From Pseudomonadota bacterium (GTDB lineage: Bacteria > Pseudomonadota > Alphaproteobacteria > Rhizobiales > Xanthobacteraceae): 10,802 bases of DNA. Location of the stretch: positions 1-10,802 of the forward strand of contig CAUJKG010000433.1 in the NCBI GenBank assembly GCA_963205465.1. Reading direction: 5' to 3'. The notes beneath the pieces are model-generated. The model was not told the DNA's origin and made no database searches. It saw nothing but the letters and a program-made list of their open reading frames with translations. Positions 1 to 6,549 of this stretch are shown here, piece by piece. The position numbers and the translations under genes were made by a program. Position 1 is the stretch's first letter, and each line of letters starts with the position of its first letter.

Positions 1-211
1 GCGCTTCGTCAGCGACGGCAAAGGCACCGATGCCGGATGCGGCCCCTTTGAGCGCATGGGCCGCTTCCATGCGGGCCTTACCCTCGCTGTTACGAATCAC
101 GTGGAGCAGTTTTTCCGCCTGCGCTTCGAACAGCGCCAGCACTTCATCCTGCAGCGCGCGATCCCCGAAGGTCGCGGCTTCGAAATGGTTGAGGTCGATC
201 GGCTCGGCCAT
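1..211 (-). CDS. Hpt domain phosphotransfer protein (3' end outside window)
   Basis: Histidine-containing phosphotransfer protein, an intermediate in a multi-step phosphorelay that passes phosphate between receiver domains in the cytoplasm. Only the first 70 residues are in the window. Seen: ATG at 211 followed by MAEPIDLNHF, an amphipathic helix rich in Glu/Ala/Leu, then the Hpt signature AHALKGAASGIGA at residues 51-63. His52 would be the phosphorylated residue, and the following Lys and Gly-Ala are typical of the family. Hpt domains are usually about 100-120 residues, so this is probably a stand-alone single-domain protein with some 40 residues missing. It lies 71 bp downstream of the hypothetical gene on the same strand, with a hairpin between them, so co-transcription is possible but not shown. 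No kinase or receiver domain is visible, so the relay it serves cannot be named. Confidence 0.9.
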   Translation of the reverse strand, partial: MAEPIDLNHFEAATFGDRALQDEVLALFEAQAEKLLHVIRNSEGKARMEAAHALKGAASGIGAFAVADEA

Positions 212-242
212 AAGCCGGTTATGACCCCTGCCCGGTAAACGG

Positions 243-270
243 GACCTCAAGGCCGTGCGGCCTCGAGGTC
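243..270 (-). other. Intergenic imperfect hairpin between hypothetical gene and hpt
   Basis: A stem of 6 bp (243-248 with 265-270), one A/C mismatch, 5 bp (250-254 with 259-263) and a 4-base loop at 255-258. It starts 12 bp beyond the stop of the minus-strand hypothetical gene and ends about 32 bp before the hpt start. There is no T tract on either strand, so it is not a standard intrinsic terminator; it may act in attenuation or as an RNA 3'-end or processing structure. A second small stem (231-234 with 240-243, CCCG/CGGG) abuts it and shares base 243. Confidence 0.5.
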
Positions 271-282
271 AGAGCGGGCTCC

Positions 283-585
283 TCAGGGCATGGGTTTGCG
301 CCGGGCCGGGCTAAGGCCGAGCATAAGGAACCCGGCATCGGTCAGCCGGCACAGGACCCAGTCCGGGTGGATGGGGTGCCGGCTCCAGGGTTCCGCCCAG
401 CCGTGCTCGATACAGGCCCGGATGGTGACTTTGGGGATTTCCTGCCCGTACTCGTCGAAAAGCGGGAGTTTTCCGTCCGGCTGGCTGATTCCGCGCTGGA
501 GATACCGGCGCTGCGCCTCGGTTCCGCCAGCATCCGTGTGCCAGGGTTTAGGGCCGTCCCCGCTGCGCATTTTCCGCCGCACCAT
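283..585 (-). CDS. Conserved-looking small hypothetical protein, possible winged-helix fold
   Basis: A 100-residue protein I cannot name. The N-terminus is basic and polar (residues 1-30). The middle carries GKLPLFDEYGQEIP (38-51). The second half has TIRACIEHGWAEPW (54-67), followed by a hydrophobic strand and CRLTDAGFLML (79-89). The arrangement of a helix followed by an L-T-x-A-G segment resembles the recognition helix and wing of MarR/PadR-like winged-helix proteins; this is inference from pattern only. No signal peptide or membrane segment is seen. The start is uncertain: ATG at 585 has only a weak GGA-like upstream sequence, and an in-frame ATG at 570 is also possible. The overlapping plus-strand frames here have no family features and are treated as shadows. 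It is divergent from the giant coiled-coil gene and upstream of hpt. I recall similar short proteins in Bradyrhizobium-type genomes, which supports a real gene. Confidence 0.72.
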   Translation of the reverse strand: MVRRKMRSGDGPKPWHTDAGGTEAQRRYLQRGISQPDGKLPLFDEYGQEIPKVTIRACIEHGWAEPWSRHPIHPDWVLCRLTDAGFLMLGLSPARRKPMP

Positions 586-830
586 TGCTCGATCCGTATG
601 GTGAACAAGATGTTACGCCATTAACGATGTTTCGAGACTGGACCGGATTGCCGTTCCTTTTTTGCACATCCGCGCGGTAGAATAGCGCAAGCGGTGGACC
701 ATTGTCCTCAAGCGGCCTTCCATTGGAATGCCGTTTTGGGACCGAAAGAGCGTGAAGGTCCTTATTATTCAATTTCCGGCCCGAGCGGCATGTTGCCGGT
801 CGCGGTATCGAGTACGGACCGGAGGCAGAC
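586..830. other. Divergent intergenic region (245 bp)
   Basis: This separates the minus-strand hypothetical gene from the plus-strand giant coiled-coil gene, so it should hold promoters for both. I see no convincing sigma-70 pair: a TAGAAT at 678-683 has only a TTGCAC ten bases upstream, too close for a normal spacer. Small symmetric elements are present: TTCCATTGGAA at 718-728 (5-bp arms around one base), and a stem CGGCA/TGCCG at 786-790 and 794-798 that would fall in the 5' leader of the giant gene. The only short frame, an ATG at 728, runs into the giant gene out of frame and has no good ribosome site. Confidence 0.6.
821..830 (+). promoter_or_regulatory. Ribosome binding site that sets a GTG start
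   Basis: GGAGG at 821-825 lies five bases before the GTG at 831. It is an almost full match to the anti-Shine-Dalgarno sequence and is the main reason for choosing this non-ATG start for the giant gene. Confidence 0.8.
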
Positions 831-3800
831 GTGAAGAACAAGAAGTCGCAAGATCCGACGGAAGCAGCACTTTCCGCGATTGAGGACGCCCTGAACATCG
901 GCGCCGAAGCGCCCGAGGTGGCGCCCCCGGCGTCCGACCGCCGCGGCGAGCCCCGCGTCCGGGAACCCGCCAACGACGTCTTCGCCCAACGCTCCCGCCG
1001 CACCCGCGAGCGCCTGCCCCGCCGCGCCGCCAACGACGACCGTCAGTCCGTAGGCCAGATTCTCCAGGCGCTGCATCGCAAGCCCTCTAACGTGCCGATG
1101 CTCACGGCTCTGTTCGGCTCGATCGTCTGGATCATCGGCGGCGCCGCACTTGCCGCCTCGCAATACCGCACGGCCGAAGGCGCAGTGATGCGCCTTTCCG
1201 AAATCGCCGCGCAGCCGAGCTTTCCCGCGACCATCGCCGCGATTCTGCTGCCGCCGTTGGTCTTCTTCATGACCGCGCTGCTCATCCGCCGCTCGCAGGA
1301 GATGCGCCAGATCTCGCGCGCGATGACGGAAGTCACGCTGCGTCTCGCCGAACCCGAAGGCGTTTCCACCGACGCGATCGTCAGCGTCGGTCAGGCCATC
1401 CGCCGCGAAGTCGCCGCCCTCGGCGACGGCATCGAACGCGCCGTGGCGCGCGCTTCCGAACTGGAATCGATGGTCCGCAGCGAAGTTGCGACCCTCGAAC
1501 AAGCCTATGGCGACAGCGAAAGCCGCGTCCGCGCGCTGATCCACGACCTGCATGGCGAACGCCAGTCGGTCATCGAACACGCGACCCAGGTGCGCGATGC
1601 GATCGCGACCGCGCATGAAGCCTTCGCCTTCGACGTGCAGAACATCGCCGATCGCGTGGCGAGCGCACTCGACACCGCAACCGGCCGCATCACCGACAAC
1701 ATCACCGTCCGCGCCGAAGAAGCCCGCACGCAGATCGTGGAATCCGGCAACTCGCTGGTCGAGAACCTGATCCAGCGCGCGGAAGAAGCGCGCAGCAACA
1801 TCAACGACACCGGCAGCACGCTGGTTGATGCTCTGGTGTCCCGCGCGGAAGAGGCACGCCTCCGGCTCCACGACACTGGAAGTGTACTGGTCGACACGAT
1901 GGTGTCGCGTGCGGAAGAAGCACGCAACAACATCAACGACACCGGCAGCACGCTGGCCGAAACGCTCGTGGCCCGCGCCGAAGAAGCCCGCAGCCAGTTC
2001 CACCAGACCGGAAGCGTGCTGGTCGACACGCTGGCGACGCGCGCAGAAGAAGCACGCAGCCGCATCAACGATACCGGCAGCACGATCGTCGATACGCTGG
2101 TGACCCGCGCCGAAGAAGCGCGGAGTCGCATCAACGATACCGGCAGCACGCTGGTCGACAATCTCCTCACCCGCACCGAGGAAGCGCGCACCCACATCCA
2201 CGATACCGGCAATTTGCTGGTGGATACGCTGGTTTCGCGCGCCAGCGAAGCGCACGGGAAAATCAGCCAGACCGGCCAGACGCTGGTCGAAACGCTGGTG
2301 ACCCGCGCGGAAGACGCCCGCAGCCGCCTCGGCGATACCGGCACCAAGCTGGTCGAAACGCTGGTGGCCCGCGCCGAAGAAGCGCGCAACCAGATCAGCC
2401 AGACCGGCAACTCGGTGGCCGAGAAGCTGGTCGCGAACGCCGAAACCGCACGCATCAAGATCAACGATTCGGGCAACGGCCTCGTCGACAACCTAGTGCG
2501 CCGCGCCGAAGAGGCGAACAAGCTCATCACCCGCTCCGGCAACATGATCGTCGAGAGCCTCGCCGAGAAGAGCACCGAAACGACGCAGCGCCTGACCGAA
2601 GTCGGCGTGCAGATCGCGCGCGCAATCGCCGACCGCAACGACAAGGTTTCCGAAGCCCTGCTCGCCTCGACCGAAGACATCAACAAGAAGCTCGCGGTCC
2701 GCATGGACGGCATCGCGCAGATGGTCTCGGAAACGAGCCAGACCTTCGAGAACACCATCGGCACGCAGCTGAAGAACTTCTCGGAGAACGTCATCATCCG
2801 CGGCAACGAGATCGCCACCAAGATCTCCGCCGATGCCGGCACGCTCGGCGCACGGATGGCCGAGAGCGTGCAGAACTTCGACACCACCGTGAAAGTCTAT
2901 GGCGCGAACATCGTCAACGAGATCAAGAGCACGATCGATTCGATCTCCAAGACCTCGCACGACAGCCTCGCCTCGATGGATCAGCGCGTCGCCGGCAAGG
3001 TGGGCGAGGTCGCAGACCAGCTCGACCAGCGCATCGTGCGTATCGAGCAGACCCTCGACGGCCGCGTGAAGTCGCTCAACGAAACGCTCGCGAACCGCAC
3101 GCTGGAATTCGCCAAAACTCTCTCCGAAGGCTCCAAGGCCGCGACCGAGGAAGTCCAGAAGAGCGTCGACGGCATGGGCGAATACTTCGCCGCCCGTACC
3201 GCCGAGATGGCCTCCACCCTCGCCGAGCGCGCGGAGCGCATCGACGAGACGCTGGGCAACCGCGCCAACCAGCTCACCGACACGCTCGATACGCGCGTGA
3301 ACAAGTTCGAGGAGCTGATCGTCAGCCGTCTCGAGTCGGTCGCAGGCACCATCGAGAACAAGGGTATCGCCGTCACCGACCTCCTGGTCGAGCGCGTCGG
3401 CTCGGTCAACGACCTGATCAGCGGCACCGCCGCGGAAGTCGAGCGCAACCTGAATTCGCTCGCCACCAACATCACCGAGCAGTTCATCGAGCGCGTGAAC
3501 AACATCACGGGCGCGCATGAAACGCTGCGCTCCGAAGTCCGCGACATCATCTCGGAACTCGGCCAGACGCATCACATCCTGCAGGCGGCGATCGACACCG
3601 CCTCCTCCACGCTCGGGCCGATCGAAGGCAAGGTCGCGGAGAAGGTCGCGCTGTTCCACCAGACGCTCGACAGCGCCGTCAGCGCCACGCGGGCGACCGC
3701 CGAACGCATGGACCGTCAGATCCGCGAACTCAACGAATCCTCGAACGGCGTGCTGCGCGACGTTTCGCACCTCACGCTCCGCTTCGAGGAGCAGGTCCGT

Positions 3801-4946
3801 CTCGTTGCCGCGACCACGGAATCGCTCAACGAAACGCATCGCCGGATCGACCAGGGCATGGAGAAGCGCAAGGAAACCATCACCGAGGTGTCCACGCTGC
3901 TCACCGAGCGCTCGGGCGAACTCGAGGAGCGCCTGATCCGCTTCAACAAGATGCTTGGCGACACCTTCCAGAACGCCCAGAACAAGGCGCAGGAAGTCGC
4001 CCGTCTGGTTGCGGAATCCACCGCCAACGCCACGCAGTCGATCTCGCAGCAGTACGAACTGATCCGCAACTCCTCGATCGAGGAGCGCGAGCGGACCAAT
4101 CTCGCGCTCAAGGATACCTACGACGAGACGCTGCGCTCGGTCGGCTCGATGTTCGCCGAAACGAACACGCGCTTCCTCGAGGCGTCCCGCGATCTGCGCG
4201 AGATCTCCGACGACATCCAGCGCACGCTCGACACCACGCGCGAGGAAATCCGCCGGACGGTGTTCGACCTGCCCGCGGAAACCAAGGAAAGCGCCAACGC
4301 CATGCGCCGCGTCGTGGCCGACCAGATCCGCGCGCTCTCCGAGCTCAATGATATCGTCGCTCGCCACAGCCGCGAATATGCCGGCTCGGCAGGCTACGAG
4401 TATCGCGAGGAGGAAGTCGCGGCCGTCGGCGGCCGTCAGGCGGCGCGCGGATTACCGCGGCCCGAATACGACGAGACTCCGCGCGCGCGCGATCACGCAC
4501 CGGAGCCACGCCGCGAACGCAAGGCCGATCGCAGCGCGCGTTTCGACGAGGCGCTGAACAAGCCGGATCGTCTGCCGGAACCGGAAGATGACGATGCGGG
4601 CTTCAACATCGATTCGCTCGACGCCCTCTCCATCGACATCGCCCGCATGATCGACCACGACGCCGCGAGCGAAGCCTGGGAACGCTTCAAGCGCGGCGAG
4701 CGTGGCGTCTTCAACCGCCGCCTCTATACCAATGCGGGCCAGAAGACGTTCGAAGAGGTTCGCAAGAAGTACCGCCGCAACAACGAGTTCCGCGACACCG
4801 TCGATCGCTATATCGACGAGTTCGAGAAACTTCTCGAGCAGGTCTCGCGCGACGAGCGCGGCCAGGCGCTGACGCGGACTTATCTCACGTCGGACACGGG
4901 CAAGGTCTACACCCTGCTCGCGCATGCGGCGGGCCGCCTCGGCTAA
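831..4946 (+). CDS. Giant apolipoprotein-like coiled-coil membrane protein (GPR/RgsE-like putative polar growth factor)
   Basis: A 1371-residue protein starting at GTG with a strong Shine-Dalgarno. Domain order: polar and basic cytoplasmic N-terminus (1-89); membrane helix about 90-110; short loop; second membrane helix about 132-152, followed by RRSQEMR, which suggests both ends are cytoplasmic; helical region 155-293; thirteen exact 22-residue repeats (294-579); heptad/hendecad-like helix to about 1180; charged, low-complexity Arg/Glu/Pro linker (about 1181-1256); and a compact C-terminal domain (1257-1371) with WERFKRGERGVFNRRLYT and YLTSDTGKVYTLLAHAAGRL. Family knowledge: Hyphomicrobiales carry very long apolipoprotein A1/A4/E-like proteins. 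Agrobacterium GPR forms a ring at the growth pole and S. meliloti RgsE is its counterpart. As I recall Agrobacterium GPR is much longer (about 2100 residues), so orthology is likely but unproven, and no symbol is given. Automatic annotation may call it kinesin-like; no motor domain is present. Transcription probably stops at the hairpin at 4971-5002. Confidence 0.82.
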   Translation: MKNKKSQDPTEAALSAIEDALNIGAEAPEVAPPASDRRGEPRVREPANDVFAQRSRRTRERLPRRAANDDRQSVGQILQALHRKPSNVPMLTALFGSIVWIIGGAALAASQYRTAEGAVMRLSEIAAQPSFPATIAAILLPPLVFFMTALLIRRSQEMRQISRAMTEVTLRLAEPEGVSTDAIVSVGQAIRREVAALGDGIERAVARASELESMVRSEVATLEQAYGDSESRVRALIHDLHGERQSVIEHATQVRDAIATAHEAFAFDVQNIADRVASALDTATGRITDNITVRAEEARTQIVESGNSLVENLIQRAEEARSNINDTGSTLVDALVSRAEEARLRLHDTGSVLVDTMVSRAEEARNNINDTGSTLAETLVARAEEARSQFHQTGSVLVDTLATRAEEARSRINDTGSTIVDTLVTRAEEARSRINDTGSTLVDNLLTRTEEARTHIHDTGNLLVDTLVSRASEAHGKISQTGQTLVETLVTRAEDARSRLGDTGTKLVETLVARAEEARNQISQTGNSVAEKLVANAETARIKINDSGNGLVDNLVRRAEEANKLITRSGNMIVESLAEKSTETTQRLTEVGVQIARAIADRNDKVSEALLASTEDINKKLAVRMDGIAQMVSETSQTFENTIGTQLKNFSENVIIRGNEIATKISADAGTLGARMAESVQNFDTTVKVYGANIVNEIKSTIDSISKTSHDSLASMDQRVAGKVGEVADQLDQRIVRIEQTLDGRVKSLNETLANRTLEFAKTLSEGSKAATEEVQKSVDGMGEYFAARTAEMASTLAERAERIDETLGNRANQLTDTLDTRVNKFEELIVSRLESVAGTIENKGIAVTDLLVERVGSVNDLISGTAAEVERNLNSLATNITEQFIERVNNITGAHETLRSEVRDIISELGQTHHILQAAIDTASSTLGPIEGKVAEKVALFHQTLDSAVSATRATAERMDRQIRELNESSNGVLRDVSHLTLRFEEQVRLVAATTESLNETHRRIDQGMEKRKETITEVSTLLTERSGELEERLIRFNKMLGDTFQNAQNKAQEVARLVAESTANATQSISQQYELIRNSSIEERERTNLALKDTYDETLRSVGSMFAETNTRFLEASRDLREISDDIQRTLDTTREEIRRTVFDLPAETKESANAMRRVVADQIRALSELNDIVARHSREYAGSAGYEYREEEVAAVGGRQAARGLPRPEYDETPRARDHAPEPRRERKADRSARFDEALNKPDRLPEPEDDDAGFNIDSLDALSIDIARMIDHDAASEAWERFKRGERGVFNRRLYTNAGQKTFEEVRKKYRRNNEFRDTVDRYIDEFEKLLEQVSRDERGQALTRTYLTSDTGKVYTLLAHAAGRLG
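1710..2567 (+). repeat. Thirteen tandem 66-bp coding repeats (22 residues each)
   Basis: Repeats begin at residues 294, 316, 338 and so on every 22 residues to 558, with no insertion or deletion. The consensus is RAEEARSxINDTGSTLVDTL followed by two variable residues. Position 13 is Gly in all thirteen copies and position 12 is Ser or Thr. The first position is Arg in all but the twelfth copy, which has Asn. Twenty-two residues equal two hendecads, as in apolipoprotein repeats. Copies 2-8 are the most alike; copies 1 and 9-13 have diverged. A 29-bp exact match at 1796-1824 and 1928-1956 lies exactly 132 bp apart, indicating duplication by a two-repeat unit. Confidence 0.93.
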
Positions 4947-4970
4947 AACCCGAGCGTCGTCACCACCAAT

Positions 4971-5002
4971 AAAAAAACCCGCGAGCGATCGCGGGCTTTT
5001 TT
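4971..5002. terminator. Bidirectional intrinsic terminator
   Basis: Seven A residues (4971-4977), a perfect 7-bp GC-rich stem (4978-4984 with 4989-4995) closed by a GCGA tetraloop (4985-4988, a GNRA loop), one C, then six T residues (4997-5002). It lies 24 bp after the stop of the giant coiled-coil gene and 20 bp beyond the stop of the lipoprotein gene on the other strand. The A and T tracts give a U-run in both directions, so it can serve both convergent units. Confidence 0.93.
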
Positions 5003-5022
5003 CTTTTATTGCGTCCTTCGGC

Positions 5023-5682
5023 TCAGATCCGCCGCGAGGTCCACTTCACCATCTGCACCAGCACGTCGGAGAACGCCTGGTCGAGCGCAAGCGTCGCCGC
5101 CTGCCCGTTGGTGCCGCCTGCGGCGATACGCGAGGTGAGCACGGTGCCGGCAGCGATGCGGCCGCCGCGCTGATAGACGATCTTCACCGAAAGCTCGACC
5201 ACCGCCTGCGGCGTGTCATAGGCGGCAATGCCGAACTGGCGCACGTCGATCACGAGCACATAGTCGGCATTCACCCGGTCCTGCGCCTTAGCGACCGCAC
5301 GAATGCGGGTGGAATTTTCGAACGACTGCACGATGCGCGCCTGCATCAGCTTCGGCAGGCGATCGACCCATTGCGCGTCGGGAAGATAGGCGACCTCGCC
5401 GGCTGCGGGCGCGATCACGACCTTCTCGGTATCTAGGATCTGGAGCGCGGTCGGCTGCTCGACCACCAGCAGTCCGCGGGCGCGCGGCGGCAGCGCGCCG
5501 AAGTTCCTCGGCGCGGTCAGATCGTAGGTCGGCGTGGGATTGCTGCCGGTGCCGATGATTCCACCGAGCACGCCGCCGCTGCATCCAGCCAGCGACGCAG
5601 CCAGCACAAGACCCAGCACGGCGCGGACCGCACTGCCCTCTTTCAACTTCGACTTCAACACGCCACCCAAGCCCAACTGCAA
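5023..5682 (-). CDS. ABC-type transport auxiliary lipoprotein (LinN/PqiC-like)
   Basis: A 219-residue lipoprotein that would sit in the periplasm or outer membrane and work with the MCE transporter encoded just upstream. Seen: a charged n-region (KSKLKEGSAVR), a hydrophobic stretch AVLGLVLAAS, and the lipobox LAGC with Cys34 as the lipidated residue. The mature part has TYDLTAP (52-58), ALQILDTEKVVI (79-90) and AYLPDAQWVDRLPKLMQARIVQSFE (split here only by length; 98-122), then strands with DYVLVIDVRQF (140-150). This matches the ABC_trans_aux family. It is the last gene of the operon, 24 bp after the MCE gene. The start is uncertain: TTG at 5682 has AAAAGG just upstream, but in-frame TTG/GTG codons at 5676, 5670, 5661 and 5658 would still give a usable signal peptide. 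The DxAPRNFG-type opening is typical; function beyond 'transporter accessory' is inferred. Confidence 0.88.
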   Translation of the reverse strand: MQLGLGGVLKSKLKEGSAVRAVLGLVLAASLAGCSGGVLGGIIGTGSNPTPTYDLTAPRNFGALPPRARGLLVVEQPTALQILDTEKVVIAPAAGEVAYLPDAQWVDRLPKLMQARIVQSFENSTRIRAVAKAQDRVNADYVLVIDVRQFGIAAYDTPQAVVELSVKIVYQRGGRIAAGTVLTSRIAAGGTNGQAATLALDQAFSDVLVQMVKWTSRRI

Positions 5683-5706
5683 ACGCCTTTTCGTGATGCG
5701 CGATTC

Positions 5707-6531
5707 TTAGCGGTTATATTGCGGCACCGTACCGCCATTATTGAACAGGAACTGCCTCGGATTCCGCTCGATATTGCGGACCAGCCGGTCGATTTCCCCA
5801 ACGGCCCGCTTCGCATCGGTCGCAAGCGTGCGGAATTCGTTCAGGGTCGGCCCGGCCTGGTTGGAAATATTGTTCGCGGCCTTGCGGATCGATTCGAGCG
5901 TCGGCCCCGCCTCGTTCGAGACGTTATCCGCAGCCTTGCGGATTGATTCCGCCGCCGCCCGTACTTCCAGCAAGGTATCGTTGGAACGCGCCGCCAGCAC
6001 GCGCGAAACCTCGGTCAGATCCTTCAGGATGGCGCCGAAGCGCTCCTCGTTGTCGGCGACGAGCTTATCGAGCCGTTGCATGAGCTTGGCGGCGGCCTGG
6101 AAGGCGTCCACCGTCGGCTCAGCGACCAGACGAGGCGGACGGTCGCCTTTTTTGGTTTCCATCAGCATGGAGGCCTTGGGATCGCCGCCGGTCAGCGCGA
6201 CCGAGGCCACGCCGGTCAGTCCCTGGTATTCGAGGGTGACCTTGGTGTCGGTCCGGATCGGCGTCGAGCGGTTGACCTCGACGATGGCGACGACCGCACG
6301 CGGAATATCGGGCACCAGCGCAAGGCTGCGCACCTCACCCACGCGGATACCGTTGAAGTTCACGGTCGCGCCGGTCCGCAACCCCGCGACCGGACCGTCG
6401 AAATAGATCTCGTACTGCGCCTTGGATTCGCCGGTTCCCAGCCGCTGGAACCACCACACAAACGCGAAAATGCCGACCACGACGGCCAGCGTAAACACGC
6501 CGATCAATACGTAATTGGCACGCGTTTCCAT
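5707..6531 (-). CDS. mlaD: MCE (MlaD-type) substrate-binding protein of lipid ABC transporter
   Basis: A 274-residue protein anchored in the inner membrane by one N-terminal helix (about 7-28), with the rest in the periplasm. The MCE domain spans about 38-115, with YFDGPVAGLRTGATVNFNGI near its start and GLTGVASVALTGG (104-116) at its end. MCE domains form hexameric rings with a hydrophobic pore for phospholipids or sterol-like molecules. After the ring the protein is helical and holds two near-identical 18-residue repeats at 195-212 and 213-230, then the sequence VRNIERNPRQFLF (251-263), a common ending in this group. The start is well supported: AAGGAG overlaps the stop codon of the upstream ATPase gene and lies 11 bases before the ATG at 6531, implying coupled translation. 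MlaD of E. coli is shorter (about 180 residues); this longer tailed form resembles LinM. Confidence 0.92.
   Translation of the reverse strand: METRANYVLIGVFTLAVVVGIFAFVWWFQRLGTGESKAQYEIYFDGPVAGLRTGATVNFNGIRVGEVRSLALVPDIPRAVVAIVEVNRSTPIRTDTKVTLEYQGLTGVASVALTGGDPKASMLMETKKGDRPPRLVAEPTVDAFQAAAKLMQRLDKLVADNEERFGAILKDLTEVSRVLAARSNDTLLEVRAAAESIRKAADNVSNEAGPTLESIRKAANNISNQAGPTLNEFRTLATDAKRAVGEIDRLVRNIERNPRQFLFNNGGTVPQYNR
5842..5949 (-). repeat. Two tandem 54-bp repeats in the MCE gene
   Basis: Residues 195-212 (ESIRKAADNVSNEAGPTL) and 213-230 (ESIRKAANNISNQAGPTL) differ at three positions. Partial copies flank them: TLLEVRAAA before and TLNEFRTLA after. They lie in the helical tail after the MCE ring. 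Confidence 0.93.
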
Positions 6532-6542
6532 GTCCGGTTCCG

Positions 6543-6549
6543 CTCCTTA
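6543..6549 (-). promoter_or_regulatory. Shine-Dalgarno overlapping the mlaF stop codon
   Basis: On the minus strand the sequence TAAGGAG contains both the stop of the ATPase gene and the ribosome site for the MCE gene. This fixes the ATG at 6531 and suggests translational coupling that keeps subunit ratios balanced. Confidence 0.75.

Noticed and set aside
30..238. Short plus-strand frames at the left edge
   Set aside because: They overlap the minus-strand Hpt frame, which has the phospho-accepting HALKGAA motif; no motif is seen in the plus-strand products.
621..635. Possible CtrA site (TTAA-N7-TTAA)
   Set aside because: Only the first half (TTAA at 621-624) is present; the second half reads TCGA, so the match is too weak to call.
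648..683. Sigma-70 or sigma-54 promoter before the giant gene
   Set aside because: TTGCAC and TAGAAT are separated by only ten bases, and the GG/GC spacing needed for sigma-54 is not met.
728..880. Possible small leader ORF starting at ATG 728
   Set aside because: It overlaps the giant gene out of frame, has no good Shine-Dalgarno, and its translation is a basic, Arg-rich sequence without features.
1710..2567. Non-coding tandem repeat or CRISPR-like array
   Set aside because: The 66-bp period lies inside one open frame, variation falls mostly at tolerant codons, and there are no constant repeats with unique spacers.
765..4367. Very long minus-strand open frames (about 460-620 codons) opposite the giant coiled-coil gene
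   Set aside because: They mirror a high-GC coding strand; the 66-bp period (divisible by three) keeps all frames open across the repeats. Their translations are His/Arg/Asp-rich, lack family motifs and lack ribosome sites, while the plus-strand frame has clear domains.
831..4946. Kinesin, methyl-accepting chemotaxis protein or surface apolipoprotein
   Set aside because: No P-loop motor domain, no MCP signalling hairpin signature and no secretion signal; two internal membrane helices and cytoplasmic coiled coil fit a GPR-like scaffold better.
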